From NCBI RefSeq assembly GCF_001942255.1, contig NZ_MKKC01000109.1, forward strand, positions 121,799 through 185,798: 64,000 nt of DNA, written 5' to 3'. The notes below the pieces were generated by a model, which was not told the DNA's origin, made no database searches, and saw nothing but the letters and a program-made list of their open reading frames with translations. Source of the DNA: Nocardiopsis sp. CNR-923 (GTDB lineage: Bacteria > Actinomycetota > Actinomycetes > Streptosporangiales > Streptosporangiaceae). Shown piece after piece: positions 54,242 through 62,721 of the stretch. The position numbers and the translations under genes are program-made. The stretch's first letter is position 1. Each line of letters begins with the position of its first letter.

Positions 54242-55483
54242 TCAGGACGCGTGTTCGGTCGTGTTCTCGGGTCCGCGCACCACCAGCGCGGAGTTGAAGC
54301 CCCCGTAGCCGCGGGCCAGGACCAGGGCCGTGCGCAGCTCACGGGCGGTGCGCGGCTCGCCGCGGACCAGGTCGACATCGCACCCGGGGGCGAGCGCGGT
54401 CACGTTCGCGGTCGGCGGGATCACCCCGTCGCGGCAGGACAGCAGGGCGGTGACGACGTCCAGCGGGCCCGCACCGGCCGACAACCGCCCGGTGAGCGTC
54501 TTGGGGGCGGTCACCGGCACGCCGCGCGGGCCGAAGATCCCGGTGATCGCCTCCGCCTCGGCGCGGTCCAGCTCGGGGACCCCGGCGGCGTCGGCGAAGA
54601 CGACGTCGACGTCACCGGGCTCCAGACCGGCGTTGGCCAGGGCGCCGCGCGCCGCCGCCTCCAGCGCGGGCGGCCGACCGCTGCCCGGACGCGGGTCGAA
54701 GGTCGACGCGTAGCCGAGCACGCTCCCGTGGTCCTCGTGGACACCGCGTCCGCGGGCCCCCTCCTCCGTCTCCAGGACGAGGATCGCCCCGCCCTCGCCG
54801 GGCACGTGGCCGGTGGCGTCGGGCGAGAACGGCAGGAACGCGCGGCCGGGGTCGTCGGCGGTGGTCAGCCGCCCGGTCGGGATCTGGGACACCAGTCCGG
54901 CCGGGGACATCGCCGACTCCGTGCCGCCCGCCAGGACCAGGCTCTGGGCCTGCCCCAGCACGCGCCGCGCGTGGCCGAGCGCGTCGAGCCCGCCCGCCTG
55001 GTCGGCGACGAGCACCCCGCAGTGCCCGCGCAGCTTGTGCCGGATGGAGAGCTGGCCGCTGGTCGCCGCGTAGAACCACGCGATCGACATGTACGCGCTC
55101 ATGTTCTTCGGGCCGGTGCTCCAGAGGACCTCCAGCTCCCGCTGGCCGAACTCCACCCCGCCGGTGCTGTTCGCCGTGACCACGCCCAGCCCGTACTCGG
55201 GCAGCTCGGTCGGCTCGGCGCCCGCGTCGGCGAGCGCCTCGGCGGTGGCGGCGAAGGCCAGGTGGCTCATGGTCGAGGTCTCCGCCATCAGGCGGCTGGG
55301 GACGTGCTCGGCCGGGTCGAAGTCGGCGACCTCCCCGGCCAGCGTCACCGGGTACTGGGAGCAGTCGAAGCGGCGGATGCGGTCGATGCCGCTCTTGCCC
55401 GCCAGCGTCGCCGCCCAGTACGCCTGGACGCCGATGCCGTTGGGGGCGACCACCCCCAGACCGGTCACACGTACGGCGCTCAT
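54242..55483 (-). CDS. Ketosynthase chain-length factor (KS-beta)
   Basis: 413 residues of the thiolase fold, partner of KS-alpha and setter of chain length. The active Cys is replaced by Gln 162 in VLVADQAGGLDALG, the hallmark of chain-length factors. Other blocks: VTGLGVVAPNGIGVQAYW and RLSAGAGPLDVVTALLSCRD. ATG 55483 overlaps the KS-alpha stop by 4 bp. Confidence 0.96.
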   Translation of the reverse strand: MSAVRVTGLGVVAPNGIGVQAYWAATLAGKSGIDRIRRFDCSQYPVTLAGEVADFDPAEHVPSRLMAETSTMSHLAFAATAEALADAGAEPTELPEYGLGVVTANSTGGVEFGQRELEVLWSTGPKNMSAYMSIAWFYAATSGQLSIRHKLRGHCGVLVADQAGGLDALGHARRVLGQAQSLVLAGGTESAMSPAGLVSQIPTGRLTTADDPGRAFLPFSPDATGHVPGEGGAILVLETEEGARGRGVHEDHGSVLGYASTFDPRPGSGRPPALEAAARGALANAGLEPGDVDVVFADAAGVPELDRAEAEAITGIFGPRGVPVTAPKTLTGRLSAGAGPLDVVTALLSCRDGVIPPTANVTALAPGCDVDLVRGEPRTARELRTALVLARGYGGFNSALVVRGPENTTEHAS

Positions 55484-56751
55484 GCGGAGCCTCCTCGCGG
55501 CGCGGCCATGACGATCGCGCTCTGGAACCCGCCGAAGCCGCTGCCCACCGACAGCGCCACGTCGGTGCGCTGGTCGCGCGCGGTCACCGGGACGTAGTCG
55601 AGGTCGCACTCGGGGTCCCGCTTGCGCAGGTTGGCGGTGGGCGGGATGATGTCGTGCTCGATCGCCAGCGCGCAGGCGGCCGCCTCGATGGAGCCGATCG
55701 CGCCCAGGGAGTGGCCGACCATCGACTTGATCCCGCTCATCGGCGTGCGGTAGGCGTGCTCGCCCAGGCTCGCCTTGACCGCGGCGGTCTCGTGGCGGTC
55801 GTTCTGCTTGGTGCCCGAGCCGTGCGCGTTGACGTAGTCCACGTCGGTCGGGTCGAGCCGCGCCTGGTCCAGGGCGACACGTATCGCCTCGGCCATCTCG
55901 CGGCCGTCCGGCTTGAGGCCGGTCATGTGGAAGGCGTTGGCGCGCGTGGCGTACCCGCTGATCTCGCAGTACACGTGCGCGCCGCGCCTGCGCGCCGCGT
56001 CCGCGCGCTCCAGGACGAACATCGCCGACCCCTCGCCCAGGACCAGCCCGTTGCGCTCGGCGTCGAAGGGGCGGCAGGCCTCGGCGGGGTTGTCGTTGGT
56101 GATCGAGGTGGCGCGGATGGCGTCGAAGCAGGCCACGGTGATGGGTGAGATCGGCGCGTCCGTCGAGCCCGCGATCACCACGTCGGCGCTGCCCTCGCGG
56201 ACCAGATCGGCCGCGTAGCCCAGGGCGTCGATCCCGGACGTGCAGCCGGAGGAGACCACGTGCGCCGCGCCCTCCGCCCCGCACGCCCAGGCCACCTCGC
56301 GGGCCATCGCGCTGGGGGTGAAGTAGTCGTAGATGTGCGGGACCGCGTACTCGTGGTCCACCAGCCACTTGCGGCCGCCGTCGCTGACGACCGTGTACTC
56401 CTTCTCCAGGCCCATCGTGCAGCCGACCGCGTTGCCGACGCTGACCGCGGTGCGCCCGGGCGTCAGGTCGTCGACGGTCAGCCCGCTGTCGCGCAGGGCC
56501 TCGCCGGTGCAGACCACGGCGAACTGGGTCGCCCGGTCCATGCGGCGGACCTCCTGCGGCGTCAGCCCGGCCGCGACCGGGTCGAAGTCGGCTTCGGCGG
56601 CGATCCGGCACCGGAACCCGGTGGTGTCGAAGAACGTGATCGCGCGCGTGGCCGTGCGCCCCGCGGTGATGCTCTCCCAGAACGCCTCCCGGCCCACGCC
56701 GCCCGGGGCGATCACGCCGATGCCGGTGACCGCCACCGCGTGCCCGCTCAT
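55480..56751 (-). CDS. Type II PKS ketosynthase (KS-alpha)
   Basis: 423 residues. Builds the polyketide chain by decarboxylative condensation of malonyl-ACP. Catalytic C170 in HVVSSGCTSGIDALGYA, His in VNAHGSGTKQND and SMVGHSLGAIGSIEA. The wording (for example GLEKEYTVVSDGGRKWLVDH) is typical of spore-pigment/pentangular KS-alpha proteins. ATG 56751 overlaps the cupin stop. Complete. Confidence 0.97.
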   Translation of the reverse strand: MSGHAVAVTGIGVIAPGGVGREAFWESITAGRTATRAITFFDTTGFRCRIAAEADFDPVAAGLTPQEVRRMDRATQFAVVCTGEALRDSGLTVDDLTPGRTAVSVGNAVGCTMGLEKEYTVVSDGGRKWLVDHEYAVPHIYDYFTPSAMAREVAWACGAEGAAHVVSSGCTSGIDALGYAADLVREGSADVVIAGSTDAPISPITVACFDAIRATSITNDNPAEACRPFDAERNGLVLGEGSAMFVLERADAARRRGAHVYCEISGYATRANAFHMTGLKPDGREMAEAIRVALDQARLDPTDVDYVNAHGSGTKQNDRHETAAVKASLGEHAYRTPMSGIKSMVGHSLGAIGSIEAAACALAIEHDIIPPTANLRKRDPECDLDYVPVTARDQRTDVALSVGSGFGGFQSAIVMAAPRGGSA

Positions 56752-57236
56752 CGGACGCCTCCCACCTGGGAGGCCGGGCCCTCCGGGGCCGTCGGCAGGT
56801 GCTCCAGGTCGACGTGGCCCAGCTCGGGGCGCGGGGCGAGCGGGCCGAGGTGGAACACCACGTGCGCCGGCTCGGACCCCGGGTTGCGGACCCGGTGCCG
56901 CTCGCCGATCGGCACCATGAGCGCGTCGCCCGCCCGCAGTTCGATCTCCTCGTCGCCCACCCGCATCACGACCCCGCCGCGCACGACGTAGACGAACTCC
57001 TCCGAGTAGGGGTGGGTGTGCTCGCACACGTACTCACCGGGTCCCAGGGTGAGCGTTCCTCCGAAGCCCGACGTGGACGTCACCGTCCTCGGGCTGAGCA
57101 GGACGCGTACCTCGCCCCCGCGTCTGCGGTCGGGCCGGACGTCGCCCTCCGACACCTTCACCACCGGTGCGGCGGTCATGGGCTGCTCCGTTTCCGCGGT
57201 TTCCTGGGGGATCTCCACGTGTCCGCCACCGCTCAT
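56748..57236 (-). CDS. Cupin-domain protein (WhiE-II-like cyclase)
   Basis: 162 residues with one cupin barrel: metal-binding EYVCEHTHPYSEEFVYVVRG and VPIGERHRVRNPGSEPAHVV. Cupins of this type accompany KS genes in whiE-like and pentangular clusters, where they assist later ring closures. ATG 57236 overlaps the TcmI-type cyclase stop; an internal ATG at 57179 would give a shorter form. Confidence 0.88.
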   Translation of the reverse strand: MSGGGHVEIPQETAETEQPMTAAPVVKVSEGDVRPDRRRGGEVRVLLSPRTVTSTSGFGGTLTLGPGEYVCEHTHPYSEEFVYVVRGGVVMRVGDEEIELRAGDALMVPIGERHRVRNPGSEPAHVVFHLGPLAPRPELGHVDLEHLPTAPEGPASQVGGVR

Positions 57237-57556
57237 TTCTCAGGGGTCCAGGAGTAGAAGGCCGCGGCCATGGCGTCCTTGGGTTCCGCCCAGGCCGGGT
57301 CATAGGGGCTGATGAATTGCGCCAAACGGTGGTGGATGTCCTCGTACAAGGGGTGGCTGCGCGCGCGGTAGAGGTTTCCGGTGATGTCCTTGTCGGCCTC
57401 GACCAGGTGGAAGTAGAGGTCGTGGAACCGGAACAGCGTGCGCCGGTCGACGCCGATCAGATGCGGCAGGTCGGTCGCGTCGGAGTCGGCGAAGACCTGG
57501 GCGACGTCAGCGGCGTCACCTGGGTTCATGCGCGCGACGATGAGTGTTCGGTGCAT
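57233..57556 (-). CDS. TcmI-family polyketide cyclase
   Basis: 107 residues: HRTLIVARMNPGDAADVAQV, LPHLIGVDRRTLFRFHDLYF and HLVEADKDITGNLYRARSHP. Matches TcmI/WhiE-VII cyclases, which close the last ring of tetracenomycin-like and pentangular chains. First gene of the minus arm; ATG 57556. The divergent 225-bp gap upstream should hold the promoters of both arms. Confidence 0.93.
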   Translation of the reverse strand: MHRTLIVARMNPGDAADVAQVFADSDATDLPHLIGVDRRTLFRFHDLYFHLVEADKDITGNLYRARSHPLYEDIHHRLAQFISPYDPAWAEPKDAMAAAFYSWTPEK

Positions 57557-57781
57557 GCCTGGGGCCTCTCCACGGGTGCGGCCCCGCCGGACGCCGACCG
57601 GGCCGGCCGGGCGTCGGCGGGTGTGCTGGGAGCACGGTCCCGCCGAGATTCGCAGTCGCCGGTCGTAGTTCCTTAAATGCGCGGAAGAAAGCGCACCAGT
57701 GATCCTCGACCCCCGTTCCAGACGCGTGCGACGCCAGGGTGGGTTAGTGGGGGCGACCGGAATTCGCGGAAGGGAGACGCG

Positions 57782-58267
57782 GTGTCGCCGATGGTGGTGC
57801 AGGTACTGGGACAGATACTCGGAATCGTCGCGGTCCTGGGAAGCGGGATCGTCGCGGGGGTGTTCTTCGCGGTCGCGGTGAGCGTGCTGCCCGCCGTCGA
57901 GGTGATGCCGATGGGCTCCTACATCGAGCTGCACAAGCGGCTCGGCAAGGGCTACCACCCGTCGATGCCGTTGGTGGTGTCGGCGGCGGCGGTCTCCTGC
58001 CTGGCGCTCGTCTTCCTGGCGCCGACGGTCCCCGCTCGGGCGCTGTTCGGCGCGGGGCTGGCGATGCTGGTCGGGGTCCAGGTGGTGTCGCAGTTCGGGA
58101 ACGTGCCGATCAACAAGCGGGTCAACGGGGTCGACCCGGACGACCTGCCCTCGGGCTGGGCCGATCCCCGGCCGTCGTGGCGCGGGTGGCACCGGTGGCG
58201 CACGGTGTGCGCGCTGGGCGCCCTGCTCGCGACCGCCACCGCCGCGACCCTCCCGCCGACCCCGTGA
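57782..58267 (+). CDS. DUF1772 membrane protein, paralogue in the plus arm
   Basis: 161 residues, four helices, with FGNVPINKRVNGVDPDDLPS matching the DUF1772 protein of the minus arm at the N-x-P-x-N core and the following DPDDLP. Starts at GTG 57782 after GAAGGGAG. Likely an anthrone-oxygenase-type partner or the second half of a two-protein unit. Its stop overlaps the MFS start by 4 bp. Confidence 0.8.
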   Translation: MSPMVVQVLGQILGIVAVLGSGIVAGVFFAVAVSVLPAVEVMPMGSYIELHKRLGKGYHPSMPLVVSAAAVSCLALVFLAPTVPARALFGAGLAMLVGVQVVSQFGNVPINKRVNGVDPDDLPSGWADPRPSWRGWHRWRTVCALGALLATATAATLPPTP

Positions 58268-59856
58268 GCGCGGACGCGAGCGGGCACGCGGGTCCGGGCG
58301 GGGACGATCGCACGAACCCCGGTGCGCGTGTGCGCGGTGTCGCGGGTGGTGCCCCCGGCGCGGAAGTGAGCCCGAACGAGAACCGGGACGCGTCCGCGAG
58401 CGGGAACGAGGGCACGAACACCAGGACCGCCGGGCGCACCCGGGCCGTCCTGGCCACCGTCCTGACGGCGGCCTTCATGACGCAGGCGGGGGTCACCGCC
58501 GTCAACGTGGCCGTGCCCGCGATCCAACGGGAGTTCGCGGTCGGCGGCGCGGTGATGCAGTGGATCCTCGCCGGGTACACCCTTCCGTTCGCGCTGCTGC
58601 TCATCACCGGCGGCCGACTCGGCGACATCCTCGGCCGCCGGCGGGCCTTCCTGGCCGGGGTGGTCGGATTCACCCTCGCCTCGCTGCTCGCCGCCCTCCG
58701 CCCCGGACCCCGCCACGCTGCTGGCGCGCGGGTCCTCCAGGGCGCCTCCGCGGCCGTGGCGGGTCCGCAGGTCCTGGCCGTGCTGCGCTCGGCCGTCCCC
58801 CGGGAGCGGCGCGGGGCGGCACTCGGCGCGTACGCGGCGGTGATCGGGCTGGCGACGGTCGGCGGACCGGTCCTGGGCGGCGTGCTCGTCCAGTTCGCGC
58901 CGTTCGACCTCGGCTGGCGGGCGGTCCTGGCGGTGAACGTGCCGCTTGGGCTGCTCGTGGCCCTGGGCGGGCTCCGCCTGCCCGAGGCACGGTCCCGGGG
59001 CGGGGCCGGACTGGACCCGCCGGGCGTGCTGCTGGGCGGCACCGCGTTGCTCCTCCTGCTCTACCCGCTGGTCGGCGGCGCCCAGGCGGGCTGGCCGTGG
59101 CACATGTGGGTCATGCTGGCCGCGTCGGTCCCGGCCGTCGTGCTGTTCGCGGTCGCCGAGCGCCGCCGGGAGCGCGCGGGCGGGCTCCCGCTGGTGCCGA
59201 CGGGGCTGTTCGGTAACCGGGTGTTCACCGCCGGACTGCTGGTCACGGCGGTCACGGCGGCGCTCGTCGGCGGGTTCTTCCTGGTCTTCGTGGTCTTCCT
59301 CCAGAACGGCGCCGGTCTCTCGTCGGGCGCGACCGGTCTGCTCGTGTGCCCGTGGGCGCTCGGAACCGCCGCGGTCTCCGGGCCCGCGATCCGGTGGGCG
59401 CGCGGCCACGGGCGCCGCGTGCTCATGGCCGGGGCCGTGGTGATGACCGGCGGGATGGCCGTCCTGGCCGCCGTCGTGCGCACCGGACAGACCGATCCCC
59501 CACCCCTGCTCGTCGCCCCCGTCCTGCTCGTCGTGGGCGTGGGGATGGGACTGGTGAGCGCGCCGATCATGGACGTCGTCCTGGCCGTCCTCCCCGAGGC
59601 CGACGCGGGCGCAGCCGCCGGTGTGTTCACCACGTTCAAGCAGGTCGGGGCCGCGTTCGGGGTCGCCGCCGTCGGCGCGGCGTTCTTCGCCGTGCTCGGC
59701 GGGCCCGACGGGCCGCCGTCCGCCCACGTCGCCGCGATGACCGCCGTCGTCGCCTGCGAGATCGCGGGCTGCCTGCTCGTGTGGGCCCTGCTCTTCCTGA
59801 TGCCCGCCAGAGAACCCGTCCGCGTGCCCTCCGGCGCCGACACCCCGAGGAAGTGA
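58264..59856 (+). CDS. MFS drug exporter, DHA2 (EmrB/QacA) type, short out-of-frame segment
   Basis: About 530 residues, 14 helices, probable exporter of the polyketide. Blocks: TAVNVAVPAIQREFAVGGAV, GGRLGDILGRRRAFLAGVVG and GLVSAPIMDVVLAVLPEADA. Between about 58697 and 58728 the reading is locally wrong: LRPGPRHAAGARVLQG appears where LAPDPATLLAARVLQG is expected, as if one C were gained and one lost about 30 bp later. GTG 58264 overlaps the DUF1772 stop. Confidence 0.85.
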   Translation: MSADASGHAGPGGDDRTNPGARVRGVAGGAPGAEVSPNENRDASASGNEGTNTRTAGRTRAVLATVLTAAFMTQAGVTAVNVAVPAIQREFAVGGAVMQWILAGYTLPFALLLITGGRLGDILGRRRAFLAGVVGFTLASLLAALRPGPRHAAGARVLQGASAAVAGPQVLAVLRSAVPRERRGAALGAYAAVIGLATVGGPVLGGVLVQFAPFDLGWRAVLAVNVPLGLLVALGGLRLPEARSRGGAGLDPPGVLLGGTALLLLLYPLVGGAQAGWPWHMWVMLAASVPAVVLFAVAERRRERAGGLPLVPTGLFGNRVFTAGLLVTAVTAALVGGFFLVFVVFLQNGAGLSSGATGLLVCPWALGTAAVSGPAIRWARGHGRRVLMAGAVVMTGGMAVLAAVVRTGQTDPPPLLVAPVLLVVGVGMGLVSAPIMDVVLAVLPEADAGAAAGVFTTFKQVGAAFGVAAVGAAFFAVLGGPDGPPSAHVAAMTAVVACEIAGCLLVWALLFLMPAREPVRVPSGADTPRK

Positions 59857-59861
59857 TGGAG

Positions 59862-60944
59862 ATGACCCGACCGATCGCGCTGATGTTCCCCGGCCAGGGG
59901 GCCCAGCAGGTCCTGATGGCGGCCGGGCTGTACGGGCCCAACGCCGCCTTCACCGAGGCCATGGACGAGGCCTTCGCCCTGTTCGGGCCGGAGGGCGCGG
60001 CGATCCGCGCCGACTGGCTGGGCGAGGGCGGAACCGGAGGAAGGGCGGCCATGGATCGGTTCGACGATGTCACCCGCGCCCAACCCCTGCTCTACTCGGT
60101 CGGCTACGCGCTCGGCCGAGCCGTCCTCGACCTGGGACTGGAACCGGCCGCGCTCGTGGGACACAGCGTCGGCGAGCTCGTGGCGGCGACCCTGGCCGGG
60201 GTGCTGGACTTCGAGGACGGCGTCGCCCTGATCCGCGACCGGATCGACGTGCTCGCCGACAGCGCCCCCGGGGCGATGCTCGCCGTGGCCGCCTCCGCCG
60301 CCGACCTCACGCCGTACCTGCGCGGCGACGTCGTGGTCGGAGCGGTCAACGCGCCGTGGCAGACCCTCCTGGCCGGTCCCGCCGAGGAGGTCGACGCCGT
60401 CCGGGTCGACCTGCGCGCCAACGGGTTCACCTGCCGCCTCGCCCGGTCGCGCCAGGCGTTCCACAGCCCGGCGCTCGACGGTGCCGTGGAGGGCACGGTC
60501 CTCGCCTGGAGCCGGATCGACCTCCGGGCTCCCCGGCTGCCCGTCTACTCCGCGGGGCTCGGCGGGCCGCTGACCGCCGACCACGCCCGCGACCCGGAGT
60601 TCTGGGCGCGCCAGCTCTCCGGCCCCGTGCTGTTCTGGCCCGCCCTCGACCGGCTGCTGCGCGACCACGACGTCCTGCTGCTGGAGGCCGGAGCGGGGCA
60701 GGGACTGAGCGCGCTCGCGCGCCGGCACCCGGCCGTGGTCGAGGGGCGCAGCGCCGTCGTCCCCCTGCTTCCGGCCCGCCCGCGTGACGTCGCCGACGAC
60801 CTGGCCGTGTTCGACGCGGCGGTCGAGCGCCTGGGCGCCGAGGGGCACGCGCCGCGCGTGCGGGCGGCGGTGGGCGGTCGCGCGTCTCGTGCTGGGGATG
60901 TAGCCGCGGACGGAGGCGTACGACTCCAGGCCCATCCGCAGTGA
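59862..60944 (+). CDS. Acyltransferase (malonyl-CoA:ACP transacylase-like, DpsD type)
   Basis: 360 residues. Opening IALMFPGQGAQQVLMAAGLY, catalytic Ser in LVGHSVGELVAATLAGVLDF, and RQAFHSPALDG, the malonyl-type AFHS wording with the catalytic His. Together with the KAS III-like gene such an acyltransferase usually handles the starter unit. ATG 59862 is used, with GAGGAAG 8 nt upstream; ATG 59856 also in frame. The last 35 residues are Arg/Gly-rich and unlike the family, so the true end may differ. Confidence 0.85.
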   Translation: MTRPIALMFPGQGAQQVLMAAGLYGPNAAFTEAMDEAFALFGPEGAAIRADWLGEGGTGGRAAMDRFDDVTRAQPLLYSVGYALGRAVLDLGLEPAALVGHSVGELVAATLAGVLDFEDGVALIRDRIDVLADSAPGAMLAVAASAADLTPYLRGDVVVGAVNAPWQTLLAGPAEEVDAVRVDLRANGFTCRLARSRQAFHSPALDGAVEGTVLAWSRIDLRAPRLPVYSAGLGGPLTADHARDPEFWARQLSGPVLFWPALDRLLRDHDVLLLEAGAGQGLSALARRHPAVVEGRSAVVPLLPARPRDVADDLAVFDAAVERLGAEGHAPRVRAAVGGRASRAGDVAADGGVRLQAHPQ

Positions 60945-61069
60945 CGACCGCCAGTCGATGACACCTCGTGACGGCCTTCCTAGCATCCGGAGGGGGCGCT
61001 GACACGGCCGGTGCGGCCGCGTGTCGGCCGCCCCCCGCCGGACGGCCACCGACAAGACATGGAGTGCCC

Positions 61070-62656
61070 ATGAGTATGTCCCGACGCGACTCCCTGAGAC
61101 TGGCGACGTTCTCGGCGGTCGCCGCGCCCCTGGCCGGTGCGGTCGTCTCGTGCGGGAACGGCACCGGGGGGAACGACAGCGGCAACGAGAACGAGGGCAG
61201 CACCGGTCGACTGCTGGAGAGCGCCGCCGACCTGCCCGAACCGGGTACCGTCCCGCTGCCGGTCCCGCCCGTGCTGGAGCCGCGGAGCAGTGACGCGGAG
61301 GCCGACTACTACGTGATCACCCAGCGGTCGGGGGAGGCGGAGATCCTCCCCGGCCTGATCACCGAGGTGTGGGGGTACGACGGGATCTTCCCGGGGCCGA
61401 CGATCGTGTCGCGGACCGGGCGCAGGACGGTCGTCGAGCACCGCAACGACCTGCCCGTGCCCGTGGCCGTCCACCTGCACGGCGGCCACACCCCGCCCGA
61501 GCACGACGGGTACCCCACCGATCTGATCTTCCCCCGGAGCGGGTGGGAGAGCCGGTACGAGCTGCCGGGGGACACCACCGAGGGCAGCCGGGTCTACGAG
61601 TACCCGATGAACCAGCCCGCGGCCACGCTCTGGTACCACGACCACCGGATGGACTTCACGGGGCCGCAGGTCTACAAGGGGCTGGCCGGGTTCCACCTGG
61701 TGCACGACGACGAGGAGGAGGCGCTTCCCCTCCCCACCGGGGACCGCGACGTGCCGCTCATGATCTGCGACCGGGCCTTCGACGAGGACGGGTCGTTCCT
61801 CTACCCCGCGCTCTCCTCGGACCTGGTCAGCGAGCCCGGCGTCGCCAACCAGTACATGTCCGGCGTCCTGGGCGACGCCATCCTCGTCAACGGGGCGCCC
61901 TGGCCGTACCTGGAGGTGGCCGACGTCCGCTACCGGTTCCGCCTCCTCAACGCCTCCAACGCCCGCCGCTACCGCCTCGTGCTCGACCCGGCCCCCGAGG
62001 GGGTGGCGCCCTTCGTCCAGGTCGCCAGCGACGCCGGTCTCCTCGGCGCGCCGATCGAGCACGACGCGATCGTCACCGCGCCCGCCGAACGCTTCGACGT
62101 GATCGTCGACTTCTCCGGGTACTCCGTCGGAACCGAGGTCGTGCTTGTCAACGAGTTCGGCGAGGGGCGCACCGCCGAGGTGATGCGGTTCCGCGTCACG
62201 TCCGAGGCCCGGGACGACACCGAGATCCCCGACCGCCTGTCCGACTTCGTGCCGTTGACCCGCGAGTCCGCCGACGCCGAGCACCGCGCCCGGTTCTCGC
62301 GCGAGGCGCCCAACACCCACGGGCCCGGCCCCAACCTGTGGACGATCAACGGGCAGACGTTCTCCCCGGACACCGTCGACGCCCGGATCCCGCTGGACTC
62401 CACCCAGGTCTGGCGGCTCACCACCAACGTCCACCACCCGGTCCACCTGCACCTGGTGCGCTTCCAGGTGCTGTCACGCAACGGCGGCGCGCCCGGCCCG
62501 TACGACGCCGGGTGGAAGGACACGATCGACCTCGGCAGCGAGGAGGAGGCCGAGATCATCATGACGTTCAGCGGGTACCGCGGGAAGTTCGTGTACCACT
62601 GCCACAACCTCGAACACGAGGACATGATGATGATGGCCAACTTCGAGGTGACCTGA
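61070..62656 (+). CDS. Tat-exported multicopper oxidase
   Basis: 528 residues. N-terminal twin-arginine signal SRRDSLRLATFSAVAAPLAG followed by a possible lipobox LAGAVVSC. Copper ligands are in VHLHGGHTPPEHDG, LWYHDHRM, HHPVHLHLVRFQVL and YHCHNLEHEDMMMM. The wording is like bilirubin oxidase/CotA enzymes, which oxidise phenols with oxygen outside the membrane. In this arm it could couple or quinonise the exported polyphenol, or make a pigment. The Met run near the end is often seen in cuprous oxidases. Confidence 0.9.
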   Translation: MSMSRRDSLRLATFSAVAAPLAGAVVSCGNGTGGNDSGNENEGSTGRLLESAADLPEPGTVPLPVPPVLEPRSSDAEADYYVITQRSGEAEILPGLITEVWGYDGIFPGPTIVSRTGRRTVVEHRNDLPVPVAVHLHGGHTPPEHDGYPTDLIFPRSGWESRYELPGDTTEGSRVYEYPMNQPAATLWYHDHRMDFTGPQVYKGLAGFHLVHDDEEEALPLPTGDRDVPLMICDRAFDEDGSFLYPALSSDLVSEPGVANQYMSGVLGDAILVNGAPWPYLEVADVRYRFRLLNASNARRYRLVLDPAPEGVAPFVQVASDAGLLGAPIEHDAIVTAPAERFDVIVDFSGYSVGTEVVLVNEFGEGRTAEVMRFRVTSEARDDTEIPDRLSDFVPLTRESADAEHRARFSREAPNTHGPGPNLWTINGQTFSPDTVDARIPLDSTQVWRLTTNVHHPVHLHLVRFQVLSRNGGAPGPYDAGWKDTIDLGSEEEAEIIMTFSGYRGKFVYHCHNLEHEDMMMMANFEVT

Positions 62657-62721
62657 GGTGCCCCCGCGGTCGGCCACCGGGCCCGGCCGCTCCGCCCCCC
62701 GAGACCCGAGAGGGACATCCG

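Noticed and set aside
60545..61203. Minus-strand frames at the end of the acyltransferase gene as a regulator
   Set aside because: They are Arg/Ala-rich shadow translations without a helix-turn-helix or a start signal.
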